A stretch of DNA of 64,000 bases from Achromobacter pestifer. Lineage in GTDB: Bacteria > Pseudomonadota > Gammaproteobacteria > Burkholderiales > Burkholderiaceae_B. The notes below the pieces were generated by a model, which was not told where the DNA came from, made no database searches, and saw only the letters and a list, made by a program, of their open reading frames with translations. Position 1 is the stretch's first letter. Every line of letters starts with the position of its first letter. This document shows positions 17,167 through 25,176 of this stretch, one piece after another. Location: the NCBI RefSeq assembly GCF_902859625.1, contig NZ_CADIJX010000018.1, positions 1 through 64,000 on the forward strand, given 5' to 3'. Position numbers and translations under genes: made by a program.

Positions 17167-18011
17167 CCCGACGCGCCTGGCTCTCACCCGGCCTGCTGCT
17201 GGCGGCTCCCGTGCTGTTCTTCGCGGCCTTCTTCCTGGCGCCGCTGGCGGTGGTGGCGTTGGCCAGCATCACGGGGGGCCCGGACGGCGCGACGCTGACG
17301 TTGCAGCAATACCTGCGCGTGCTGGCCGATCAATATCACTGGGACGTGATCCTGGTGACATTCCGCCTGGCGTTTTTCACCACCATCGTGTGCGTGGTCC
17401 TGGGCTACCCGCTGGCCTGGTATCTGGTGCGCGTGGTGCGCTGGCAAGCCTGGAGGCGCTTTTGCGTGATTCTGCTGGTGGTGCCGCTGTTCACCAGCAA
17501 CATCGTGCGTGCGTTCGGCTGGATGGTGCTGCTGGGCCGCAACGGCCTGGTCAATCAGGCGCTGGTGGGTGTTGGCGCGGCAGATCGACCCGTGCGTTTC
17601 ATCGGTACCGAGCTGGGCATTCTGATCGGCATGGTCTATGTGCTGCTGCCCTTTGTGGTGTTGGCTGTCGGTAATGCGCTGGCCCGGGTGGACCCGGCCT
17701 GCGAGCAGGCTTCCGCCGATCTGGGAGCCGGGCCCGCGGCAACGTTTTTCCATATCACCTGGCCGTTGACGCTGCCGGGCGTCGTGTCCGGCGCCATCAT
17801 CGTCTTCACCCTGGCGGTCAGCGCGTATGTGACGCCCGCCCTGCTGTCCGGTGGACGGATTTCGGTGCTGTCGATGCTGATCTTCCAACAATACAGTTCG
17901 GTGTTCGACTTCCATTACGGCGGTGCGCTGAGCATGGTGCTGCTGGTCTTCACCCTGATCCTGGTTGCGCTGGCGAACCGCGCCGCCACTCTGCCCGGAG
18001 CCGCGCGATGA
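17163..18011 (+). CDS. ABC transporter permease, PotB-like, 282 aa
   Basis: About six membrane segments and the EAA-type cytoplasmic loop (ACEQASADLGAGPAATFFHI) identify an inner-membrane permease of the PotB group. Its ATG overlaps the stop of the ATPase gene (ATGA), and its own stop overlaps the next start the same way, so the three are translationally coupled. Confidence 0.92.
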   Translation: MTRRAWLSPGLLLAAPVLFFAAFFLAPLAVVALASITGGPDGATLTLQQYLRVLADQYHWDVILVTFRLAFFTTIVCVVLGYPLAWYLVRVVRWQAWRRFCVILLVVPLFTSNIVRAFGWMVLLGRNGLVNQALVGVGAADRPVRFIGTELGILIGMVYVLLPFVVLAVGNALARVDPACEQASADLGAGPAATFFHITWPLTLPGVVSGAIIVFTLAVSAYVTPALLSGGRISVLSMLIFQQYSSVFDFHYGGALSMVLLVFTLILVALANRAATLPGAAR

Positions 18012-18799
18012 TCGCCCGCCACCTGATCCGCTTGATCGCGCTGGCCGTGCTGGCCTACCTGGCCCTGCCGCTGGTGGTGATCATGGGCGCGTCGTTCACG
18101 TCCACGCCGTACCTGGCCTTTCCCCCGCAAGGCTGGACGCTGGAGTGGTATCGCACGCTGCTGGTCGAAGCCGGCTACGTGGCCGCGTTCACGACCAGCA
18201 CGGTGCTGGCGCTGGCGGCGACCCTTGTCGCGGTGCTGCTGACCGTGCCCGCCGCGCTGGCGTTGGCCCGCTATGAATTCCCCGGCAAGGCGGCGCTGGC
18301 GTCGGTGTTGATGTCGCCCCTGGTGCTGCCGCACATCGTGCTGGGCGCGGCATTGCTGCAATACGGCGCCTACTTCGGCCTGACGCGCAGTTTCCTGTCG
18401 CTGCTGATCGGGCACATCGTCATCATCGCGCCCTTCGTGCTGCGGTCCACGCTGACGCTGTTGACGCCGGAGCAGCGCGCGCTGGAAGAAGCGTCCGCTG
18501 ACCTGGGCGCCAACCCATGGACCACGTTCTTCCTGGTGGTGCTGCCGCAGATCCGGCCAGGCATCGTCACCGGTTCCATCTTCGCGTTCATCTCGTCATG
18601 GATCAACGTGGAACTGTCCATCTTCAACACCACGGCGGACTTGAACACCATCCCCGTCAAGCTCTTCAACTACGTGCAGTACACGATAGATCCGACCATC
18701 GCAGCCGTATCGGGCGCCACGATCGTGGTTGCGGTGATCGCCATCGTCATCCTGGATTTGACCGTCGGGCTGGACATGCTCTCCGAACGCGGCAAATAG
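18008..18799 (+). CDS. ABC transporter permease, PotC-like, 263 aa
   Basis: It has six predicted membrane segments with the EAA loop (LEEASADLGANPWTTFFLV) at about residues 159-177. It is the partner of the PotB-like permease and completes the importer. The start overlaps the previous stop by 4 bp. The gene is followed after 53 bp by the proline-racemase-family gene, which has its own good ribosome binding site. Confidence 0.92.
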   Translation: MIARHLIRLIALAVLAYLALPLVVIMGASFTSTPYLAFPPQGWTLEWYRTLLVEAGYVAAFTTSTVLALAATLVAVLLTVPAALALARYEFPGKAALASVLMSPLVLPHIVLGAALLQYGAYFGLTRSFLSLLIGHIVIIAPFVLRSTLTLLTPEQRALEEASADLGANPWTTFFLVVLPQIRPGIVTGSIFAFISSWINVELSIFNTTADLNTIPVKLFNYVQYTIDPTIAAVSGATIVVAVIAIVILDLTVGLDMLSERGK

Positions 18800-18852
18800 T
18801 TTCTCGACTCCCGGTTTTTTCTCTCATCCTACTTTTGTCTGGAGCCACAGTC

Positions 18853-19866
18853 ATGCGCAAGCAAGACGCATTCGATGTCATCTATACCCATACCGAAGGC
18901 GAGCCCCTGTGCATCGTGCATAGCGGCATCCCCTACCCCGCCGGATCCACCATCCTGGAAAAGCGGGCCTTCCTGGAGCAGAACTACGACTGGCTGCGCC
19001 GCGCCCTGATGCGCGAGCCGCGCGGCCACAAGGACATGTTTGGCGTCTTCCTCACGCCGCCTTCCAGCCCTGAATACGATGCCGGCCTGATCTACATCGA
19101 CGGCACCGAGTATTCGCACATGTGCGGCCACGGCACCATCGCGGTCAGCATGGCGATGGTTGCCAACGGCCTGGTGCCGCGCGGCAAGGACGGCATCACC
19201 AAGATCCGCTTTGAAACCACCGCAGGCCTGGTCGTGTCGGAAGTGGCCTCCGAAGGCGACAACGTGCTGTGGACGCGCTTCGAGAACGTGCCAGCCTATG
19301 TGGCCGCGCAGGACATCCCGGTGGAACTGCCGGGCTACGGCAAGCTGTCGGCGGACATCGTCTGGGGCGGCAATTATTTCGGCATCGTGGACCTGTCGGG
19401 CTGCGACCTGCGGATCTCGCCGGACAACGGTACCGAACTGTCGCGCATGGGTCTGATCGTGCGCGATCAGTTGAACGCACGTCACCGCATCCAGCATCCG
19501 ACCGAAGCGCACATCAATAATCTGAACTTCATCACGTTCTGGCATCAGCCGACGATCGAAGGCGCGTTCTACAAGAATGTCCACGTGTTCAGCGCGGGGC
19601 AATTGGACCGTTCGCCCGGCGGCACCGGCACCAGCGCCATGATGGCCATGTTCGAGGCGCGCGGGAAGATGGGGCTGAACCAGCCGATCAAGTCCGAAGG
19701 CCTGCTGGGCAGCGGCACGTTTGAAGGCTGCCTGCTCGGTGAGGTGGACCTGAACGGCACGCGCGCGGTTCGACCGACGGTGAAAGGCACGGCCAGCATC
19801 CTGGGCACGGCGCGCTGGGTGATCGACCGTGACGATCCGGTGGGGGCGGGGTTTTTGATCCGCTAA
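18853..19866 (+). CDS. Proline racemase/hydroxyproline epimerase family protein with the second catalytic Cys replaced by Gly, 337 aa
   Basis: The fold and length fit the PrdF/4-hydroxyproline 2-epimerase/trans-3-hydroxyproline dehydratase family. The first catalytic site is intact (MCGHGTIAVS, C91). The second motif, normally DRSPCGTGTSA in epimerases, reads DRSPGGTGTSA, with Gly at 256 (codon GGC). Racemases and epimerases need both thiols; the dehydratases known to me carry Thr at the second place. A one-base reaction such as dehydration, or an unusual substrate, is therefore more likely than racemisation. GGAG precedes the ATG. It is the last gene of the ABC importer operon, so its substrate is probably the imported compound. 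Confidence 0.88.
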   Translation: MRKQDAFDVIYTHTEGEPLCIVHSGIPYPAGSTILEKRAFLEQNYDWLRRALMREPRGHKDMFGVFLTPPSSPEYDAGLIYIDGTEYSHMCGHGTIAVSMAMVANGLVPRGKDGITKIRFETTAGLVVSEVASEGDNVLWTRFENVPAYVAAQDIPVELPGYGKLSADIVWGGNYFGIVDLSGCDLRISPDNGTELSRMGLIVRDQLNARHRIQHPTEAHINNLNFITFWHQPTIEGAFYKNVHVFSAGQLDRSPGGTGTSAMMAMFEARGKMGLNQPIKSEGLLGSGTFEGCLLGEVDLNGTRAVRPTVKGTASILGTARWVIDRDDPVGAGFLIR

Positions 19867-19874
19867 GCGTGGGA

Positions 19875-19902
19875 CAGGCGCGCGAGTGTGCTTGCGCGCC
19901 TG
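19875..19902 (+). terminator. Terminator hairpin of the ABC/proline-racemase operon
   Basis: A perfect 9-bp stem (CAGGCGCGC 19875-19883, GCGCGCCTG 19894-19902) lies 8 bp past the operon's last stop. A T-run follows only about 20 bp later (19923-19929), so efficiency is uncertain. Confidence 0.55.
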
Positions 19903-19956
19903 CCTTGGAGGGCTCGTAGCGGTTTTTTTGGGGGGGTGCTTTCTGTTGGTCGGGTT

Positions 19957-20021
19957 GATGGGTTGCGCGCGTTGGGCTTCTGCGTTCTGGTTTGGAGTTT
20001 CTCGCGCTACACCCATCCTAC
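19957..20021. repeat. REP-like dispersed inverted repeat, copy 1
   Basis: The left arm GATGGGTTGCGCGC (19957-19970) pairs with the right arm CTCGCGCTACACCCATCCTAC (20001-20021), giving a foldable element. The same arms occur at 35846-35911. It sits between convergent genes, typical of REP/BIME-like elements. Confidence 0.65.
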
Positions 20022-20032
20022 GGCGGTGGTAT

Positions 20033-21625
20033 TCAGGTGGCGTCTTCCAGGATCATCTCCGCGCCGCGCTCGGCCACCATCATGACGGCGGCCTGCGTGT
20101 TGCCGGACACCATCTTCGGCATCACTGAAGCGTCCACCACGCGCAAGCCCGATACGCCGTTCACGCGCAGCCTGACGTCCGTCACGGCGGCGGCGTCCGA
20201 TCCCATGCGGCAGGTGCCGATCGGGTGATAGATGGTCTGTCCGTTGCGCCGCGCGAAGTCCAGCCATTGCTCGTCGCTTTCCACTGCGGGGCCGGGGTTG
20301 ACTTCGGCCTGGATGAACGGCTGCATGGCAGGTTGCTCCACGATGCGCCGCGCCACCTTCATGCCGCCCACGAGACTATCGCGGTCGATCTGCGCCGCCA
20401 GGAAGTTGGGACGGATCGACGGGCCTGTCAGCGGGTCCGCCGATTTGATGTGAATGGAACCCAGCGATTCGGGGCGCAGTTGCGCCACCCCGATCGTCAT
20501 GCCCGGATGCCGATCCAGGATGCGTTCGGCAGCGTTGGCGTAACTGGCGTGCACGAAGAAGAACTGCACGTCAGGCGTTGGCAACGTGGGCGCGCTCTTG
20601 ACGAAGCCATGGACCAAGCCCGTGCCCAAGGTCAGGATGCCCTTGTGGCGGGTGTAGTAGCGCGCCACTTGTTGCGCCAGACGCCACCCCCGTGACATCT
20701 CGTTCAAGGTCACCGTGCCTTTCACCCGCCAGTTCATGCGCGTGGCGAAGTGGTCAATGTAGTTTTCACCGACCTGCGTCTGCGCGTGCAACACGGGGAT
20801 GTTGAACGATTGCAGCAAGGCGGGATTGCCCACACCGGACAATTCCAGCAATTGCGGCGATTGCACTGCGCCCAGGCACAGCACGGTTTCGCGGCGCGCG
20901 CGCACCGTATGCACTTGCCCGTTCTTGCGGTACACGACGCCAACGCAGCGCTTGCCTTCAAACATCAGCCGGGTCACGTGCGCGCCGCATTCCACGCTCA
21001 GGTTCTTGCGGCCGGCGGCGGGCTTCATGTAGCCATCGACCACGCTCCAGCGCCTGCCTCGGTGTTGAAGTACCTGGTAGTACCCCACGCCTTCCTGGTT
21101 GCCGCTGTTGTAGTCGGGGTTCAGCGGCTGGCCGTCTTCCTGCGCCGCGCGCAAAAAGGCGTCGGATACCGGGAAGCGTTCAGCCACTTCCTCCAGATGC
21201 ATCGGCCCCTGCTTGCCACGGCCTTCACCGCCCGCGTCGTAGTGTTCGACCTTGCGGAAGATGCGCTCGGCCAGCCGGTGGTTCCACCCCGTCGCGCCAG
21301 CGGCTTCCCAACCGTCGTAATCCTGTGGCTGGCCTCGCACGTAGATCATGCCGTTGATCAGCGTCGAGCCGCCCACACCCTTGCCACGCGGCACCGCGAT
21401 GGTCCGGCCGTAGACGTTGTCCTCCGGCTCGGTCGCAAAGCGCCAGTTGTAGTCCGGATTCACCAACAGCTTGGAAAAGCCCGCCGGAATCGATATCCAC
21501 ATGCTGCGCGCTTCGTGCCCGGCTTCCAGCATCAATACCCGATGCTTGCCATCGGCGGTCAGCCGGTTGGCCAGGATGCAGCCCGCCGTTCCGCCGCCCA
21601 CAATAATGAAATCGTAATCGCCCAT
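20033..21625 (-). CDS. GMC-family oxidoreductase (choline dehydrogenase-like), 530 aa
   Basis: The FAD-binding Rossmann motif is at residues 8-22 (IVGGGTAGCILANRL), the GMC signature at about 80-100 (PRGKGVGGSTLINGMIYVRG), and the active-site His467 (YHPIGTCRMG) and Asn509 (VSGNTQAAVMM) are in place. Such flavoenzymes oxidise primary or secondary alcohols, passing electrons to quinone or oxygen. It is the last gene of a four-gene operon with a split transketolase and an AroE-like dehydrogenase, inside the GntR-controlled island. The substrate is unknown; a polyol or hydroxy acid would fit the neighbours. Confidence 0.92.
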   Translation of the reverse strand: MGDYDFIIVGGGTAGCILANRLTADGKHRVLMLEAGHEARSMWISIPAGFSKLLVNPDYNWRFATEPEDNVYGRTIAVPRGKGVGGSTLINGMIYVRGQPQDYDGWEAAGATGWNHRLAERIFRKVEHYDAGGEGRGKQGPMHLEEVAERFPVSDAFLRAAQEDGQPLNPDYNSGNQEGVGYYQVLQHRGRRWSVVDGYMKPAAGRKNLSVECGAHVTRLMFEGKRCVGVVYRKNGQVHTVRARRETVLCLGAVQSPQLLELSGVGNPALLQSFNIPVLHAQTQVGENYIDHFATRMNWRVKGTVTLNEMSRGWRLAQQVARYYTRHKGILTLGTGLVHGFVKSAPTLPTPDVQFFFVHASYANAAERILDRHPGMTIGVAQLRPESLGSIHIKSADPLTGPSIRPNFLAAQIDRDSLVGGMKVARRIVEQPAMQPFIQAEVNPGPAVESDEQWLDFARRNGQTIYHPIGTCRMGSDAAAVTDVRLRVNGVSGLRVVDASVMPKMVSGNTQAAVMMVAERGAEMILEDAT

Positions 21626-21661
21626 CGTTTATCCACCGAGTCCTGAGATTGGCTGCATGCG

Positions 21662-22465
21662 CTACTTCACGGGGGCGACGCCCAGCATCTCGGCCATCAG
21701 CTCGATCTGGCAGGCCAGCATCGGGGCGCCGTAATGGACTTTGCAACCCTTGGCCTGCGCGGCCAGCAGCAACGCCGTGTCCTTGGGCTGCATGATGACT
21801 TCGCATACCAGTTGATCCGGCGTCAGGCGGCCGGTATCCAGCGGCAGTGCGTCGCCCTCTTTCATGCCCAGTGACGTGCCATTGATGACCAGGTCATGGC
21901 CCGACGGGTCCGGCGTACCTACGTCGATCTGTGCGTTGGGATGCAGCGACAGGATGCGAGCCTTCAGGTCCTGGGCCTTGGCGGGGGTGCGATTGGCGAT
22001 GGTCAGCCGCGACACGCCAGCCTGGATCAGCGCGAAACCGATCGCGTTGGCCGCGCCACCCGCGCCCGCCAGATAGGCGCTTTTTCCTTGCACGGCCACG
22101 CCGGCCGTTTGCAGCCCGCGCACGAAACCTTCGCCATCCAGCATGTGCGCCGTCAGCCGGCCGTCGGCATCGCGGCGAACCACATTGGCCGCGCCAATCT
22201 TTTGAGCCACCGGCGTCACCTCGTCCACCAGATCCAGAATGGCGGTCTTGTGCGGCATCGTGACGATGACACCGCCCAGATTTTCCAGGCGGCGCAAGCC
22301 TTCGACCACGGCGGCCAAATTATCAGGGCGTGCGTGAAACGGCACGCAAACGCCGTCATACCCAATCTTGGCGAATAGCTCGTTCATGCGCTGAGGCGTC
22401 TTCACATGATGGATCGGGTCGGCCAGGATGCCGAACAGGCGCGTGTTTCCGCTGATTTCCTTCAT
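21662..22465 (-). CDS. Shikimate dehydrogenase-family (AroE-like) protein, altered substrate motif, 267 aa
   Basis: The family's catalytic Lys73 (VTMPHK), Asn94 (GAANVV) and Asp110 (LDGEGF) are present, and a dinucleotide-binding GAGGAANAI lies near 133-141. In true AroE the N-terminal motif is close to PIxHSxSP, whose serines hold the shikimate carboxylate; here it reads PIHHVKTP, with both serines lost (a Thr remains). It is probably an NAD(P)-dependent dehydrogenase for a related hydroxy compound and not the biosynthetic AroE. GGAG precedes the start. It lies between the transketolase and GMC genes in one operon. Confidence 0.88.
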   Translation of the reverse strand: MKEISGNTRLFGILADPIHHVKTPQRMNELFAKIGYDGVCVPFHARPDNLAAVVEGLRRLENLGGVIVTMPHKTAILDLVDEVTPVAQKIGAANVVRRDADGRLTAHMLDGEGFVRGLQTAGVAVQGKSAYLAGAGGAANAIGFALIQAGVSRLTIANRTPAKAQDLKARILSLHPNAQIDVGTPDPSGHDLVINGTSLGMKEGDALPLDTGRLTPDQLVCEVIMQPKDTALLLAAQAKGCKVHYGAPMLACQIELMAEMLGVAPVK

Positions 22466-22481
22466 TGTGTTCTCCGGGAGC

Positions 22482-23480
22482 TCAGGCTTTGCCTGAAGAT
22501 GCGATCAATTCGCGAGCCACTTCACCGATGCCCGAGGCATCCAGTTTGTAGTGGGCGTACAGCGTGGTAGGCGGCGCGATCAGGCTGTATTCATCATAGA
22601 TGCCGTGGCGGCACAGGCGCGTGCCCGTGCCAACATCGGCCAAGACCTCGGCAACCGCCGACCCCAGCCCGCCCAGCACGTTGTGTTCCTCCACCGTCAT
22701 CATCAAGCGCGACTGGCCTGCGGCCGCCAGCACGGCGTCACGATCCAGCGGCTTGATGGTCGGCATGTCGATCACGCCCACCGACAGGCCTTCCTGGCGC
22801 AACTGCTCGGCCGCAGCCAACGCGGCGTGCAACGTGATCCCGCAGGCGATGATGTTCAGGTCGGCGCCCGAGGAGTGCACGATGGCGCGGCCGAATTCGA
22901 AGGGCACGCCGTCTTCATAGACCTGCGGATCGCGGCCGCGTCCGATGCGGAAGTAGATCGGTTCCGGCCAATTGACCGAGGCCTTGATGGCGGACGCCAA
23001 CTGCGGGCCATCCGCGGGCGAGACGACCGTCAGGCCGGCCAGCGCGCGCATGGTCGAGATGTCTTCGGTGGCATGGTGCGAGGTGCCGTAAAACCCCAGA
23101 CTGATGCCGGTATGGTGGCCAATCAGGCGGACGGGCAGCTTGGTATAGGCCACGTCCATGCGGATCTGCTCGCAGCAAAGCAGACCCAGGAATGACGCGA
23201 AGGTGGCCACGAACGGCATCATGCCGGTGGTGGCCAGGCCCGCCGCGGCCGACACCATGTTCTGCTCGGAAATGCCGAATTGGACATAGCGATCGGGGTA
23301 AGCCTGCGCAAAGCGATTCAGGCCGTTGGAGTATTGCAAATCCGCGGACCCGGCCACCACGGGGTGCCCGGCCTGCGCCAATTCAATCAGTGCGTCGGAA
23401 AGATAGGACAGCCCGGGGTTCACCGCGTTCAGGGCGCGGTACTGCCAGGAGTCGGGAGAGAGGACTTGTGCCTGTGCCAT
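22482..23480 (-). CDS. Transketolase C-terminal subunit (split transketolase), 332 aa
   Basis: It contains the pyrimidine-binding and C-terminal domains of transketolase/DXS-type enzymes (FGISEQNMVSAAAGLA near residue 70, HHATEDISTMRA near 135, TVEEHNVLGGLGSAVAE near 262). The catalytic Glu of the ISEQ motif is present. It starts directly after the stop of the N-terminal subunit gene, so the two should form a heteromeric TPP enzyme transferring a two-carbon ketol unit. Split transketolases are frequent in dedicated catabolic or AHBA-type clusters and differ from the housekeeping enzyme. Confidence 0.92.
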   Translation of the reverse strand: MAQAQVLSPDSWQYRALNAVNPGLSYLSDALIELAQAGHPVVAGSADLQYSNGLNRFAQAYPDRYVQFGISEQNMVSAAAGLATTGMMPFVATFASFLGLLCCEQIRMDVAYTKLPVRLIGHHTGISLGFYGTSHHATEDISTMRALAGLTVVSPADGPQLASAIKASVNWPEPIYFRIGRGRDPQVYEDGVPFEFGRAIVHSSGADLNIIACGITLHAALAAAEQLRQEGLSVGVIDMPTIKPLDRDAVLAAAGQSRLMMTVEEHNVLGGLGSAVAEVLADVGTGTRLCRHGIYDEYSLIAPPTTLYAHYKLDASGIGEVARELIASSGKA

Positions 23481-24338
23481 TCAGATCTCGCGGGAGAGGA
23501 TTTCGTCGACGGCGCTTTGCGCGTCCTGCAGCGCCAGGTAGCCCAAATGCCAGCCCGGTTCGGTTTCCATGTAGGACACGCCTTTGCCCTTGAGCGTCTT
23601 CGCAATCACGCATGCCGGCTTGGCGCGCGCATCGTCCGCGCGCAAGCGCCGCAGCAACGCCGTCAGTTCCAACAGGTTGTGGCCGTCGACTTCGTGAACT
23701 TCCCAGCCGAATGCCTGCCACTTTTCCTTTAGCGATTCCACGCCCATCACGTCGTCCACCTTGCCGTCCAGCTGATAGCCGTTGCGGTCGATGATGGCGA
23801 TCAGGCGCGATAACCGGTTGTGCGCGGCAAACAGCGCGGCCTCCCAGACCTGCCCTTCCTGCATCTCGCCGTCGCCCAGCATCACGAAGACATTGAAGTC
23901 GCGTTGGCTCATGCGCCCGCCCATCGCCATGCCCACGCCGTTGGACAGCGCGTGCCCGATGGAGCCCGAGCTGAAGTCCACGCCCGGCACCTTGCTCATG
24001 TCGGGGTGGTCGCCCAAAGGGCTGCCCAGTCGGGTGTAGCCATCCAGCAGCGCACGGTCGATGAAACCGTGGTCCGCCAGCACCGGGAACAAGCCGACGG
24101 CGGCATGCCCCTTTCCCATCAGGAAGCGGTCACGGTCGGGCCAGTGCGGTTCGCCCGCACGCAGCCGCATCACGTCGTAGTACAGCGACGCGAATATCTC
24201 CGCGCACGAGAAGACCGAGCTGTAGTGCCCGACCTTGGCGATCTCGATAAGCCTGATTGTCTCCAGCCGGATATAGCGGGCCTTTTCCCGCAGCATCCCG
24301 ACCTCCCCCTCGGTGGGGGCCTCCTGGTTGTGGCGCAT
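23481..24338 (-). CDS. Transketolase N-terminal (TPP-binding) subunit, 285 aa
   Basis: The TPP/Mg motif is clear (GDGEMQEGQVWEAALFA, followed by DRNGYQ), as are KGHAAVGLFP and GSLGHALSN-like segments (GSIGHALSNGVGMAMG). With the next gene it makes a complete split transketolase. AAAGGA precedes the ATG. It is the first gene of the minus-strand operon and its promoter region contains one of the three AT-rich palindromes attributed to the GntR regulator encoded on the opposite strand. Confidence 0.92.
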   Translation of the reverse strand: MRHNQEAPTEGEVGMLREKARYIRLETIRLIEIAKVGHYSSVFSCAEIFASLYYDVMRLRAGEPHWPDRDRFLMGKGHAAVGLFPVLADHGFIDRALLDGYTRLGSPLGDHPDMSKVPGVDFSSGSIGHALSNGVGMAMGGRMSQRDFNVFVMLGDGEMQEGQVWEAALFAAHNRLSRLIAIIDRNGYQLDGKVDDVMGVESLKEKWQAFGWEVHEVDGHNLLELTALLRRLRADDARAKPACVIAKTLKGKGVSYMETEPGWHLGYLALQDAQSAVDEILSREI

Positions 24339-24360
24339 GGCGCGTCCTTTCTTCGTTAGG

Positions 24361-24373
24361 ATATATGATATAT
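24361..24373. promoter_or_regulatory. GntR operator, site 1
   Basis: ATATATGATATAT is a perfect 13-bp dyad, 22 bp upstream of the transketolase operon and about 90 bp before the GntR gene. Similar sites lie at 28987-28999 and 29201-29213, each at a promoter of the same gene island. An extended match GATATAYGATATATRAT is shared with site 2. Confidence 0.65.
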
Positions 24374-24462
24374 AATATACCCATTGAGCTTGAATTGGCT
24401 ATGGCGGGCTAGAATTCATTCCGGATTCACCCGTTCCCTCAATACAGCAAGCCCGAAACGTC

Positions 24463-25167
24463 ATGCCCAGCCTTAAACCGGTAAAAAAAGAGAACCTCTC
24501 CGTCAGGGTCTACAACGAAATCCGCAATGCCCTGATTAACGGGCAGTACGAACCCGGAGAACGCCTGATCATTGGCGAACTGGCCCAGGAAATGGGCGTG
24601 TCCATCACGCCTGTACGCGAAGCCATCTTCCGCCTGATCAGCGAGCAAGGCCTGGAGATGCAGGCCGCCACCGCGGTCTACGTGCCCTATGTGAATTCGG
24701 AAAAGCTGCGCGAAATCCAGCAGATCCGTTTTCACCTGGAAGGCATGGGCGCCGCCGAGGCCGCGCAGAACATCACGCGCAAGCAACTGGACAACCTGAT
24801 CGCCTTGCAGCGGGACTTCATTTCCTGCACCTCGACAGACCCCAAGCGCGCCAGCTACCTGAACCGCAAGTTCCACTTCGGCATCCTGGAAGCCAGCAAC
24901 AAGCCCATCCTGCGCAGCACGGTGGAATCGTTCTGGGTGATCACCGGTCCCATCCTGAAGGTCTTCCACGTCAAGACCGCCGGACTGGACTATTCCGAAA
25001 ACGAACACCGCCACGAAGCCGTGCTGGAAGCGCTGGAAGCGCGCGATTCCGAAGCCGCGCGCAGCGCCATCCAGGCTGATCTGGTCTGGGGCGGCAAGAT
25101 CATGATCGATTGGTTGGTCGAACGCGAAAAAGAACTCGACTACCGCCCTCCCGTGCCACGCAAATAG
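24463..25167 (+). CDS. GntR-family regulator, FadR/FCD subfamily, 234 aa
   Basis: The N-terminal winged helix (about residues 12-75, PGERLIIGELAQEMGVSITPVREA) is followed by an FCD ligand-binding domain with its metal-ligand region (NRKFHFGILEAS, later ENEHRHEAVLEAL). FCD proteins usually bind small carboxylic acids and act as repressors. It is divergent from the transketolase operon with an AT-rich palindrome between them, and the dehydrogenase gene follows nine bases after its stop. The same palindrome at two further promoters marks it as the likely regulator of the whole region 20033-35743. Confidence 0.9.
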   Translation: MPSLKPVKKENLSVRVYNEIRNALINGQYEPGERLIIGELAQEMGVSITPVREAIFRLISEQGLEMQAATAVYVPYVNSEKLREIQQIRFHLEGMGAAEAAQNITRKQLDNLIALQRDFISCTSTDPKRASYLNRKFHFGILEASNKPILRSTVESFWVITGPILKVFHVKTAGLDYSENEHRHEAVLEALEARDSEAARSAIQADLVWGGKIMIDWLVEREKELDYRPPVPRK

Positions 25168-25176
25168 GACCACTTC

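Noticed and set aside
20033..24338. Aminoshikimate/AHBA biosynthesis cluster
   Set aside because: Split transketolase and AroE-like genes are shared with such clusters, but AHBA synthase, dehydroquinase, aminoDHQ synthase and kinase genes are absent, and the setting is catabolic.
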